DNA of 64,000 nucleotides from NCBI GenBank assembly GCA_018105865.1, contig CM030856.1, forward strand, positions 2,801,620-2,865,619. The letters run 5' to 3'. Numbering within the stretch: the stretch's first letter is position 1; every line of letters begins with the position of its first letter. The DNA is from Metaphire vulgaris (taxonomy: Eukaryota > Annelida > Clitellata > Crassiclitellata > Megascolecidae). The position numbers and the translations under genes are program-made. The notes under the pieces were generated by a model, which had not been told where the DNA came from, did no database searches, and was given only the letters and a program-made list of their open reading frames with translations. Positions 35,434 through 45,350 of this stretch are shown here, one piece after another.

Positions 35434-36614
35434 ATGTCGCGTCGATGTCGCAATAGCAGTGACACGTTCTGCTACATCTGTGGAGAGTTTACGCTGAAAT
35501 CACAGAAGCGGAGTATGACAGCAATCATAAAGAAAAGATATGAGTTATACTTTGGATGCAAAATTGGTGACCAGGACAAAGTATGGGCACCTCATATATG
35601 TTGTTCATCTTGTGCTACCAGTCTGCGAGCTTGGCTTGCAGGTAAGCGTCCATCCATGCCATTCGCAAATACCAATGATATGGAGGGAGCAGAATAATCA
35701 TGTAACGGATTGCTATTTCTGCATGACGAATGTTACAGGATTTTCTTCAAAGAATAGGAAGTCTATTGAGTATCCTAACCTTGCCTCGGCAATGAGACCA
35801 GTTCCACACGACGAGAGTCTTCCTGTTCCAAACCCCCCGAGTTTTGGACACTGGAGGACGAGGACGAGCATGCAGAGACAGATGAAATGCTGCAGATGAA
35901 TAGCTACGGAAGACCCAGAGTTTGAGCCATCGACATCCAGCAATCCTCATTTGATTTCTCAGGCAGAGCTCAATGATCTGATCAGAGACTTAGATTTGTC
36001 AAACAATCAAACAGAATTGCTTGGATCTAGGTTGCAAGGATGGAATCTGCTCTCTCCAGGTACAAAAATTTCAGTATTTCGTAAACGGCATGAAGACTTG
36101 ACTGGATTCTTCAAAAATATCCACAGTCTTACTTTTGCATTGACATTGATGGATTGCTTTCTGCTTTCGGCTGTAAGCACAATCCATCCGAATGGCGATT
36201 TTTTGTTGATTCTTCGCTGTTAAGTTTAAAGGCTGTTTTGCTGCACAATGGCAATTCATACCCTTCAGTACCCATTGGACATGCTGCTTACATGAAGGAA
36301 ACATATGAGAACATGCAGCTGCTATTGAAACACATAGAATACTCGAGATACAACTGGAATATATGTGTAGATCTGAAAGTTGTTGCAATTCTACACAGAT
36401 ACACTCCCTTCATTCTCACTTGGACTTCTTCCCGGACAATCTCGGCGCCGTCAGTGATGAACATGGTGAAAGATTTCACAAAGACATTGCCAGCATCGAG
36501 AAACGCTACCAAGGAAAGTGGAGTCCGTCTATGCTCGGAGACTACTGTTGCTCACTGATACGTGAAGCACTGGACAGTGACTACAAACGAAAATCTACAG
36601 CAAAACATTTATAA
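35434..36614 (+). pseudogene. Cysteine-rich element protein, copy 2
   Basis: It starts MSRRCRNSSDTFCYICGEF, then gives KKRYELYFGCKIGDQDKVWA and HICCSSCATSLRAWL. After a frameshift near 35660 come VTDCYFCMTNVTGFSSKNRK, QAELNDLIRDLDLSNNQTEL and LGSRLQGWNLLSPGTK. After a second shift near 36150 come SEWRFFVDSSLLSLKAVLLH and YNWNICVDLKVV. A third shift leads to DNLGAVSDEHGERFHKDIAS and IEKRYQGKWSPSMLGDY, with the stop at 36612. The N-terminal CxxC pairs look zinc-binding. The conserved acidic positions in VDSS, CVDLK and SDEHGERFH could be a DDE/D triad, but this is inference. The segment between CVDLKVV and HSHLDFFP seems deleted. Confidence 0.75.
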
Positions 36615-37017
36615 TTTTCTCATGTCTTGTCATTATTGGCTAGATCCTTCTGTAGGATTATGTTGCAGAAGACGTTACAATACTAAATGCTAAATTGTCG
36701 ATTTCTTAAAAACCTTACGTGATACAGAAATTCTAATTACATATTTGTGTTCAGCAAGTCAAAATCTATTAGTTTCACCAAAATTTGTAGAGGAAACAAA
36801 AACTTGCATAAAATTTGTTGACCAGTGTAATATTACCCATTATTGACCTATGCTTCGGAAAATGGAGAATTACAACCAAAATAGCAAACAGGCTAAATGT
36901 GTTCCACCACAGATGCATAAGACGAACATGGAACATTGTCTAGTGTTGACTCAATGTGACTACGGCACGAGAGGAACTAACTAACTGTATTACCTAGTAG
37001 ACTTATTGTCCAGTAGA

Positions 37018-37518
37018 CAGTGTTGTAAAGTATTTAAATGCTTTCAGTATTTAAATACTATTTAAATACTTTGTCCAGTATTTAAGAAAGTATTTAAATA
37101 CTCATCCAAAATTAAGTATTTAAATAGTATTTAAATACCATAGAGTATTTAAATGTATCTAAGAAATTTAAATACTTTGGATTTATTTCAATTTTCACAT
37201 AATTATAACGTTTCTTATAGACTGTTCATTTTTACATTTTCTTTACTGATGGTTTTAGACAGTTGAACAGTTAAGTAGGTCTACATTGACATTGTTAGAA
37301 ATAATTTTAACTAACATTTCTTTACACAAAAATACGGTTGTGGCGAATCGTGTCAAATACATTATCAAGTATTTTAAAAAGTATTTAAACCTTATTTGCC
37401 AGTATTTAAATACTTACTCTGGTATTTGGGTATTTAAATACTATTTAAATACTACCTGAGAACCAAGTATTTATGAAAGTATTTAAATACTTTCAGTGGA
37501 GTATTTATTACAACACTG
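37018..37518. mobile_element. hAT-type element rich in GTATTTAAATAC
   Basis: Ends CAGTGTTGTAA and TTACAACACTG. The target duplication CCAGTAGA is exact at 37010-37017 and 37519-37526. The interior is filled with AGTATTTAAATACT-type palindromic units, about 20 of them. Confidence 0.92.
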
Positions 37519-37914
37519 CCAGTAGAATAGACTGTCTATTGTTCAAACTGTGTAGCAACTGTAGTTTAGCATTGTCTAGTGTTGACCAAAGCCAGTAGCC
37601 TAAAGTTTACAAGTAGACTGTGTCAGACTGTCAGTGTGTCACTGTGTCTATTCCATAAATAACAAATTAATCGAATCGGCCATTTGTTGATATTTTTAAG
37701 AGTTTTGATAGAACCGCTTCCTGGTATATTTTGACTGCTATTCTTTCATTTTAACTGCAACATTTTATTTAGTATTAATTGCAAAACGTTCTTTGTAAAT
37801 GACATTAGCCAACATATTGGCTTTATAAAATTGTCACTAATGACAATGTTATATACAATGTAGCCAATCTGGTAAATTCTTGTAAGTTTAAGATCCTGTG
37901 GGAGACCAATTCAG

Positions 37915-38041
37915 TAAACAGGGTTTTGCGGAAAAACTGGGCGTGATGGGAGGAAATGGGTGTGATTTTTAGATTCAGCACACCAAAATACATCAAGATC
38001 ACATGTTGTCTTCAAGTCAGCAAAATTGACGTAGACCAGTG
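37915..38041 (-). mobile_element. CACTGG element, terminal fragment
   Basis: The right 125 bp match the right end of copy 1 (26325-26445), including AAGATCACATG, CTTCAAGTCAGCAAA and the GTAGACCAGTG terminus, followed by TTA. No left partner was found, so it is a truncated copy or a deletion derivative. Confidence 0.65.
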
Positions 38042-38266
38042 TTATGATACTAATCTTTTAAGAGCTTAGATCTTTTAAACTTGTTGAATAAGAGTAACAA
38101 TATTTTTACTATAGGGATGAAGTGGTCATGGGATCATGGCCTTGAGGATTATCGATCATCAATCAAATAAAATAGCAGAGTTTGTCCTCATTCCTTGTTA
38201 AAAGTTAAATCGCTAATGGAAGAAGCATCGCTACAATTTAAAAAGTGACGAAATCAAAAAACTTAC

Positions 38267-38431
38267 TAGGAGGCTTTGTGGGTTCGATGTTTGGAGGTGG
38301 AGTTGAGGTTATAGATGGTTTCTTACAGATGTAACTATATGGTATGTCACAGTTTACGTCATTCCATTTACCCTCAGCATAAGTAGACAACTCAACGCAC
38401 CATTCAATATCACCAACGTTATTTGGTTCAC
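38267..38431 (-). CDS. Host gene exon: C-type lectin domain, C-terminal part with EPN and WND
   Basis: The acceptor is GTCATATGCAG, the donor A|GTAAGT, phase 1 at both ends (165 bp). It encodes GEPNNVGDIEWCVELSTYAE, then GKWNDVNCDIPYSYICKK, followed by PSITSTPPPNIEPTKPP. EPN and WND are the calcium and sugar-binding motifs of C-type lectin domains; EPN usually goes with mannose-type specificity. The three Cys of the lectin end (EWC, VNC, YIC) are present. The Pro/Thr-rich tail is a linker to the discoidin domain. With the exons at 50121-50240 and 54711-54887 it forms one complete domain. Confidence 0.92.
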
Positions 38432-38469
38432 CTGCATATGACAATCAACAAAGGGCCTCAATCAAAACG

Positions 38470-38640
38470 ATTTACAGTCATTCGCAACTATATTAGACAC
38501 GGTCGTGGGTCCATTATTTAAAACCCGACCCATCATGATTAAGACTCAACCTAACCCACGAAAACTATAGAAGTCACTTGACATAACTCGGCCCACCGTA
38601 ATACATTAAAATTTCACAAACCTGTTATTGACCTTCGAAA
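38470..38640. other. Unassigned repeat with CCCGACCC/CCCACG motifs
   Basis: Motifs such as AAAACCCGACCC and TAACCCACGAAAAC look like the subterminal part of the GGGTTGGG hAT family, in inverted orientation. Similar CCCAACCCGACCC occurs at 40453. Ends not resolved. Confidence 0.35.
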
Positions 38641-39009
38641 ATTAGTCAATAAAATAGGCTATGTGGCACAGTGTAAAAATTCCTATAGGCGTCCTCTGGG
38701 GCGACCTAGGAGGCGATGGATCAATCACCTTCAACGGGACAACAACATCCCTCCCACTTCTCTCTGGCGACGGGCCATTTGCACAGGACAAACGAATTCT
38801 ATGGCGCCTATCTATGGCTGCCTTGCATGCGGTTTGTGCATGCCACGTTTCGTCGTCGTTCGACGCAATTTCTGACGCTCCGTGTGTGAATCTTGCGCCG
38901 GAGATGAGGATTTCTTCGAGTCCGTCGGTTTGCTGAGGAGTTTTGGCTGTCCTCTACTGTTTCGCGTCGTTTCGGAAGCCTTGAGTCGGTCTCTCCGCCT
39001 GTGCAGGAC

Positions 39010-39232
39010 GCGTCTTTTTTTCTGCAAAAAAGCAGAAGGTTACGCATAGGGTTTAGGGTTAGGGGGTTAGGGTTATGGTTAAGGTTAGGGTTAAATAACC
39101 CTAACCGTAACCCTGACCCTAACCCTAACTCTAACCCTAACCCATAAAGTTGTCTTTGCTTTAGAAATATTCACTTTAAGAGCGTCACGCGGTTCATGTA
39201 ACCTTCTGCTTTTTTTGCAGAAAAAAAGACGC
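39010..39232. mobile_element. Foldback MITE with telomere-like core, copy 1
   Basis: Ends GCGTCTTTTTTT and AAAAAAAGACGC, then CTGCAAAAAAGCAGAAGG inside on the left and its complement on the right. A 9-bp target duplication GTGCAGGAC is exact at 39001-39009 and 39233-39241; the uninserted site is at 4201-4209. The interior has TTAGGGTTAGGG runs meeting CCCTAACCCTAA runs head to head. Length 223 bp; no coding. Confidence 0.95.
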
Positions 39233-39640
39233 GTGCAGGACGTCGCCATGTTGGCTATTGTTATAGCGTCATGCGATGACCGACGGTCGTTCCGGGCTTC
39301 GCTCGAGCATTCATCTTCGCGAGGACGGCGTTCCGCTCTTCGGTTCAGACGTGTCTCGTGCTGTCCTCTACCTTTCCACGTCGTCCTGGAAGTTCAAGTC
39401 AGTCGCCGTCCGTCGGGTGTACGCCAAAATCAGCCGCATCGGCTGCTGCGTGAAAATTCGGCGGATTTGCGGTTGGCTGTCGTTTCTGGACTTCGCTGGA
39501 TTTTCCATCTTCGTCGGATTTTCCGATTTCGATGACGGAACTATCTACTTGCGGAAGACCGCTTCTTCAGGAACTTTTCCGGTGGTTATACCCGCACGGA
39601 GAAACTTCTACTACTAACTCGCGGACTTTCAACATCATCT

Positions 39641-40016
39641 CAGAAAGAGGATACACTACAAACTGATCTCTCTTGTCGACAAGTGCTTGCGAGGGGAATC
39701 TCCCGATTATCTAATCCAGGATTGTCAACTTCTTCGCTCGACAAATCGGAGCACACGCCTGCGGTCTGATGACACAAGGAAGCTTGTCTCCCACAGGACA
39801 TCCACTAAAATGGGAGACAGGTCGTTTAGGATCACAGGACCAAACGTGTGGAACTCTCTTCCTCCAGACCTTCGTGATGCGTCTCCATCCCGTGTTGTCT
39901 TTCTATCTCAGCTAAAGACATATATGTTTGAGAGTTTTAATTGACTGCAGCGGCGCTTTGGTGCCACAAAGGGCCTAGAAGTATATTTATCTAATCTAAT
40001 CTAATCTAATCTAATC
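39641..40016 (+). mobile_element. 5'-truncated CR1-like LINE tail with (CTAAT)n
   Basis: It encodes CLRGESPDYLIQDCQLLRST, then KMGDRSFRITGPNVWNSLPP and LKTYMFESFN followed by a stop, a CR1/L2-like C-terminus. It ends in (CTAAT)n. The matching empty site is seen in repeat R copy 1 near 4610. Confidence 0.85.
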
Positions 40017-40238
40017 TTCCGCTCCTCGTTGGCATGTCAATGGGGCTACAGTTTTCCTTGAAGGACCGCTTCTAAAGGACTTTGCACCGGACTTCTTCAC
40101 GGCAGCAAAGTTTTTTCCATCATCACAGTGGATTTTAACATCGCCACCTTCTGACCTTCAATGACATTTCAGCGGTGTCAAAGTGCTTTTGATTTTGGAT
40201 TTTAAACCATGAGTACAGCGCTATATAAATTGCCCTGG

Positions 40239-40288
<50 letters not shown>

Positions 40289-40484
40289 CAGTAGAGTTTG
40301 AGGCAACGCAACGGCTACGCGAACTAACTGTGGTTGACAAGAAGTCAGTAGTTAGTTAAGAAGTAAAGCATTTATAACAACCATTAAATGAACAGCAATA
40401 ACAAATGTCACATTGAATGATCAACGAAAAACCACAAACATGGAAATTTCTGACCCAACCCGACCCATTAATATAAATATTAAT

Positions 40485-41104
40485 TATTATTATTATTATT
40501 AATTGCGATTAATAATGTTAATTGCAATTAATAATTTTAATCGCACGATTAATCGCTATGAAATAAATTAATCGTTATGCAGCAAAATTATTAATCGCAA
40601 TTACTCGCGATTTAATCGCATTTCTTTAGCAACGCTATTCTGGCCCCGAAGTAGTAATTAAATTGAAATAAACAATGCACCATTTGCAGAACAAACTTTT
40701 AGAATTTCAACTATTAGCCTACAAACATTTGTGACCACGTAACACATATGTGACCATTGTTGGGTAAGTTACTTTTTATTTGTATCTAGTTACAGTTACA
40801 AGTTACTATGCAAAAAGTAACTAAATACAGTTACAAGATAGGCCTACTTTTCAAAAAAGTAACTTGTTAAAGATACAGTTACTTGCAAAGTAACTAGTTA
40901 CAGTTACGTTACTTGTAGATAAAAACGCTAAAGTCCACAATACCGGTAGCACCAATTGTACTGGTAGTACCTATTGTGGAATAACAGTTCTTACACGTAC
41001 AGTTTTATGATGCGATTACTTTTCTAATCGCGTTTTAAAAAATAATCGCGATTAACAGGCTAACGCGTTAATCGCGCGTTAATCGCGATTAAAGGACATC
41101 ACTA
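40485..41104. mobile_element. hAT-type element rich in ATTAATCGCG
   Basis: The right end reads, inverted, TAGTGATGTCCTTTAATCGC. Both ends carry many TAATCGCGATTA units. The flanks share ATATTAAT (40477-40484 and 41105-41112). The left terminus is degraded or replaced by ATT repeats, and the duplication is AT-rich, so confidence is moderate. The stretch 40754-40920, rich in GTTACTT/AAGTAAC, looks like a second decayed hAT inside. Confidence 0.6.
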
Positions 41105-41640
41105 ATATTAATATAATAATAGTATTACTATATTACTGCTCGCTAACTACAAAGCAATGTCGACTCTTGGTAGTCTTCATGCTGTTCACCTCTGGCTTGA
41201 TGTCAATGGATTGTTGCTGAATCTAGACATGGCGGAAGCCATTGTTGTCGGAACTAGCTCGCGGCAGCGCACGCAGAACATCATCTGTTGCAATCGGCAC
41301 TAGAGGTGGGTCGATTAATCGAAATCGTAATCGAAATCGCGATTTTTGGAAAAACCGTAATCGAAATCGAGACGATTATTAAATAAATCGAAATAATCGA
41401 TAATCGTCGAAAAAATAATCGAAATCGCGATTATTTTTCGATTATTCCCGTATATTATATTATATGATATTTCCGATTTAAAGAAAGATCAATTGACCGT
41501 TGATTATCAGATTTTCATTGAAAATGGATTCAACAGCGTCTAAAGACAGGTACCATCTTTCTGGGTTTGACAGCAGCTTTTGATACGGTGTGTCATGTGG
41601 GCTTAATGTACAAACTCTCGCTCAACTTGCCACCCTGGTT

Positions 41641-41834
41641 CAGTGGCGGCTCTAGGATTTGGCAAGTGGGAGGCCGTTGGGGTGGCAACTTGCCAACTTC
41701 TAATCGTGGGGGCCAGCCATTTGTTGTTTAATGTATGTAGCATTAAGTATAGGGTCCCAACTGGAAGGCCACTGGGGTCCAGGCACTCAATAGGGGGCAC
41801 GGGCCTCCCTGGCCCCCCGGTGGAGCCGCCACTG
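41641..41834. mobile_element. hAT-type MITE, exact duplication
   Basis: Ends CAGTGGCGGCTC and GAGCCGCCACTG. The target duplication CCCTGGTT is exact at 41633-41640 and 41835-41842. 194 bp, no coding. Confidence 0.95.
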
Positions 41835-42087
41835 CCCTGGTTCTGTCAACTTGTGGAATTGCTCATCTCTGAGAGACGGTTCTGAGTTCACTTGGGAGAA
41901 GATGTCAGCTCCTGGAGACGTCAGCGAAACGGTCTAACACAGTGTTCAGTTCTAGCACCTATGTTATTCAATTTGTAGGCTTATAGGTCTACAAACGACG
42001 TAACCTGATACCATCAGTAGGAAGTTTGGATACGCTGACGATATCGGTCTTGCCACCCAGGCTCGATCCTTTAAGGAGATTGAAGAC

Positions 42088-42778
42088 CAGGGTTATGTCT
42101 AGGATTGTGAATTGGGGTGGGGTGTCGGGAAAATCTGGGGGGTGTTTATTTCTAGGATTGTAGGATTGTGAATTTGGGGGTGTCGGCAAAATCTGAGGGA
42201 GTCGAAATTTGGAGGTCTCTACCGAAAAAGGCTGACAAGCAACAAAACGTTATAGAGACTCACACAAAGTCTGACACGCAAAAAAGTCATCCGAGGATAA
42301 AAGTTGTGGGGTGTATTTCTTCATTTGGGGGCAGGCCCCTTCAGAAGCTGAAGGAGGCCCAGACCAGTTGGAATTTCGAGGCCTCTCCTAGCCTTCCCAA
42401 CAATTAAAATTTTGACAAGCGAAAAAAGGTAATCACCAATTTTGAGGACCGCAGAATACCTTCCTAGCTTTCCCAAAATCCCAAAATTGTCAACAAGCAA
42501 AAAAGGTCATCACCAAATGTTGAGGCCCCTTCAAGCTAGTAGTAGCTATCTAGCTTTCTTGCTCTTCCAGAATTCTAGACAAGGAAACAAAGGGAGGCCC
42601 CAAAATGATGGAGGCCCGGGCCGAATGGCCCTCCCGGCCCCCCTTTGAATGGGCCTGTTTGGGGGTGTTCAGGGCTAATCAATATGCATTCTGTATGCAT
42701 ACCATTGTCACATTACCAAATTTTAGGGGGTGTCGACCTCAAATTGAGGAGGGTGTTAGGGTTGTAGAAATATCCCTG
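42088..42778. mobile_element. hAT-type element (CAGGGATATTT family)
   Basis: Ends CAGGGTTATG and, inverted, CAGGGATATTTCTACAACCC. The target duplication TTGAAGAC is exact at 42080-42087 and 42779-42786. Interior repeats include GGCCCC and AAAAAGGTCATCACC-like units. Related to the small element at 11609-11780. Confidence 0.88.
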
Positions 42779-43465
42779 TTGAAGACCAACTGAACATCGA
42801 TACACAGAGGATTGCCGAATACTGTAAAATATGGCGGGAAAGAGAGTTTCTAAAGATACTGTGAAATAATCGAAATCGAAATCGTGATTATATAAAAAAT
42901 CGTAATCGTAATCGAAATCGTATTCGTGAAAAATAATCCAAAATAATCGTAATCGTAATCGGAAAAAATAATCGTAATCGACCCAGCTCTAATCGGCACC
43001 AATTGCATTCAAACGAAAAGCAACAGCCGCAGTCTGGGTGTAACCATCAACGATACTGTGGCAAATTTTGGGGGAATAGAACCCCATTGCATATATTAGA
43101 ACTTGTCACCCCCGCGACTTGGACCGCCCCTGAGGGCCGGCGCCCCTGTCTGACGCAATGGACCGCTCCTGCGGCCTTTTTTTAAATGAGATATGCTCGT
43201 CATTTTGTGATTGGCCTTTGAGCGTAGAAACCTTAGTAATATTCTTGGAACCCATGTCTAGACGGGGCGGAGCTTTCTGCTCTTCTCTGTAATTAACTGT
43301 ATTCTAGGGACAGTCTGACTCTAGCTTTCGGCGACGAAGCACGGTTAGTGTACGTCGACGGAGGGTTCTCAGTTTCGCTAGCGGATTGCTGAATAAGTGA
43401 ACGTTAGCGGCCAATGGATTGCTGAATAAGTGAACATTGGCGAGAATAGCTAGCGTTTGGCGTAA

Positions 43466-44229
43466 GGCGGATTGCTGAATAAGTGGACGCCTATAACATA
43501 GTTTAACTAAGGCGGATTGCTGAATAAGTGGACGCCTATAACATAGCTTAACTGAGGCGGATTGCTGAATAAGTGGACGCCTATAACATAGCTTAACTAA
43601 GGCGGATTGCTGAATAAGTGGACGCCTATAACATAGCTTAACTGAGGCGGATTGCTGAATAAGTGGACGCCTATAACATAGCTTAACTAAGGCGGATTGC
43701 TGAATAAGTGAACGCCTATAACATAGTTTAACTAAGGCGGATTGCTGAATAAGTGGACGCCTATAACATAGCTTAACTAAGGCGGATTGCTGAATAAGTG
43801 GACGCCTATAAATAGCTTAACTAAGGCGGATTGCTGAATAAGTGGACGCCTATAACATAGTTTAACTAAGGCGGATTGCTGAATAAGTGGACGCCTATAA
43901 CATAGCTTAACTAAGGCGGATTGCTGAATAAGTGGACGCCTATAACATAGTTTAACTAAGGCGGATTGCTGAATAGGTGGACGCCTATAACATAGCTTAA
44001 CTAAGGCGGATTGCTGAATAAGTGGACGCCTATAACATAGCTTAACTAAGGCGGATTGCTGAATAAGTGGACGCCTATAACATAGCTTAACTAAGGCGGA
44101 TTGCTGAATAAGTGGACGCCTATAACATAGCTTAACTAAGGCGGATTGCTGAATAAGTGGACGCCTATAACATAGTTTAACTAAGGCGGATTGCTGAATA
44201 GGTGGACGCCTATAACATAGCTTAACTGA
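43466..44229. repeat. 17 x 45-bp minisatellite inside the LTR
   Basis: The unit starts GGCGGATTGCTGAATAAGTG and ends ACATAGCTTAACTAA. Seventeen units fit the 764 bp exactly, one being 44 bp. Units differ at only a few positions (CTAA/CTGA, AGCTTA/AGTTTA). Two diverged partial units precede the array at about 43383 and 43420. Confidence 0.97.
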
Positions 44230-44356
44230 GGCGGATTGCTGGATATGCGGGTGTCGGTCGTATGAACTTTTATCCTAACCCGCAAGTCTGTTTACAATAT
44301 TAAAGGAAAGACTGTATGTACTGTTCGTTGGAGATAATGTTAGTGTTCTTCTGTTC

Positions 44357-44362
44357 AATAAA
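44357..44362 (+). promoter_or_regulatory. Polyadenylation signal in the solo LTR
   Basis: AATAAA within TTCAATAAACTATT, 147 bp before the LTR end. Confidence 0.6.
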
Positions 44363-45157
44363 CTATTAATCGGAAATCTCGGTGTCGTCTATTGCATAAG
44401 GTATCCCGGGCCGGCTTGGACGGCGAACCCCATTTGCCTTCCACTATCCGTTCGGGCACAGGTGAGCAGAACACGTCACCCCCCTTGCTCGGGCGGACGT
44501 CGCGCCACAATACACTGTCATTTGAAGACCATGTTGACACAATCTGAAAGTCAACATATTTCCTTATTCGGTCTCTCAGGCACACCCGTAACAGCATCGA
44601 TTTTGACACAGCTGCCTGTTCCGAGGTTAGCAGTAGACTAGACTACTGCAACTCTGTTCTTTATGGCACCTCGGGAAAAACTGACAAAAACGGTTAGGTG
44701 CAGAACTCATTGGCCAGGACCGTTTGCAAAGTGCGCCGAACAGAACACATCACACCGATCCTTGCTAGTCTCCACTGGGTACCAGTACGGTACCGTATCC
44801 AATACAAGATTGCGCTAATCACTTTTAAGACGATTACACCACAACAGTCCAACTACCTGGCAGATGTCAAGTGCTGGGACAGTCCAGACATTTGAGATCG
44901 AGAGGTGTTAACAAACTGCTACAGCGGCGCAATCGCCTTTCTCTCACTAACCGTTCCTTCGCCAATGCTGCTCCGTCTGTTTGGAACAATCTACCGAAAT
45001 CTGTCACTTCGGGCTTGACTGTCTATATAGTTGCTTTTAAGAGACGACTGAAAACGGTACTCTGCAGTTTGGCCTACACTGTTTAGGACACACGTGACTC
45101 ACCCCGCACTTATGATTCTTGACCTAGTGAATGACTTAATGTGCGTTAACAAACGTG

Positions 45158-45350
<193 letters not shown>

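Larger units (their letters stand above)
34946..36827 (+). mobile_element. CACTGG element, copy 2 (complete ends)
   Basis: The ends CACTGGTCAACAA and TTGTTGACCAGTG are perfect inverted repeats. Further inside, TTTTTGTTTCCT is inverted as AGGAAACAAAAA. The duplication TAA lies at 34943-34945 and 36828-36830. Length 1882 bp. It encodes the best preserved version of the cysteine-rich protein and a TATA/initiator pair upstream of its ATG. Confidence 0.88.
34700..36940 (+). pseudogene. RTE-like RT fragment split by CACTGG element copy 2
   Basis: Left of the element the plus strand encodes TKFPYLGSIITYDGDTEAYI, then INRLYKSI. Right of it the frame continues LPIIDLCFGKWRITTKIANR and LNVFHHRCIRRTWNI, the segments that normally follow each other in RTE-like proteins. 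Removing 34946-36827 and one TAA gives a continuous frame. Confidence 0.75.
38640..40280 (+). repeat. Repeat R, copy 2 with two insertions
   Basis: It starts with an RTE-like 3' coding end (RRPLGRPRRRWINHLQRDNN near 38685-38745), then matches copy 1 at 4158-4850. It carries two pieces absent from copy 1: a foldback element (39010-39232) and a LINE tail (39641-40016). An extra block at 38825-38980 is also absent from copy 1. It ends in GCGCTATATAAATTG and (AAT)n at 40242-40287. Confidence 0.75.
41545..42855 (+). pseudogene. CR1-like RT fragment inside the hAT element
   Basis: The frame GLTAAFDTVCHVGLMYKL (the first catalytic block with FDTV) lies at 41563-41615. Degenerate continuations include TQCSVLAPMLFNL near 41937-41975 and an altered YADD block near 42030. 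The two hAT insertions at 41641 and 42088 split it. Either the hAT captured this LINE or the LINE inserted into it. Confidence 0.65.
41301..42991. mobile_element. hAT-type element rich in AATCGAAATCG, with internal passengers
   Basis: Ends TAGAGGTGGGTCGATT and AATCGACCCAGCTCTA. The target duplication ATCGGCAC is exact at 41293-41300 and 42992-42999. Subterminal AATCG repeats fill about 150 bp at each side. The middle holds a fragment of a different LINE, into which two further hAT-type elements inserted. Confidence 0.92.
43057..44509 (+). mobile_element. Solo LTR of an LTR retrotransposon
   Basis: It starts TGTGGCAAATTTTGGGGG and ends GACGTCGCGCCACA, so TGTGGC and GCCACA form the inverted termini. 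The duplication ATAC is exact at 43053-43056 and 44510-44513. There is one LTR only: the interrupted LINE frame resumes at once on either side, so an internal region is absent. A polyadenylation signal AATAAA lies at 44357. The 4-bp duplication fits Ty3/Gypsy-like elements but does not prove it. Orientation is inferred from the AATAAA position. Confidence 0.88.
41130..45090 (+). pseudogene. CR1-like LINE E, split by a hAT and a solo LTR
   Basis: Segment 1 (41170-41292) encodes SLHAVHLWLDVNGLLLNLDM then AEAIVVGTSSRQRTQN. Segment 2 (42992-43056) continues AIGTNCIQTKSNSRSLGVTI and ND. Segment 3 (44514-45085) continues LSFEDHV, then SSRLDYCNSVLYGT, QNSLARTVCKVRRTEHITPI and NAAPSVWNNLPKSV to a stop. 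The frame runs correctly from segment to segment once each insertion and one duplication copy are removed. This is the RT C-terminal half; the catalytic part upstream is missing. Confidence 0.85.

Noticed and set aside
38238..38266. Reading the lectin exon through to a stop after KFFDFVTF
   Set aside because: GTAAGT at 38266-38261 is a consensus donor and the downstream discoidin exon joins in phase; the read-through codons are intronic.
39055..39145. True telomere or chromosome end
   Set aside because: The TTAGGG/CCCTAA runs are short, head to head and bounded by transposon ends with target duplications, so they are interstitial element cores.
43383..44240. CRISPR-like array
   Set aside because: The 45-bp units are contiguous tandem repeats without unique spacers, lie in a eukaryotic solo LTR, and no cas genes exist.
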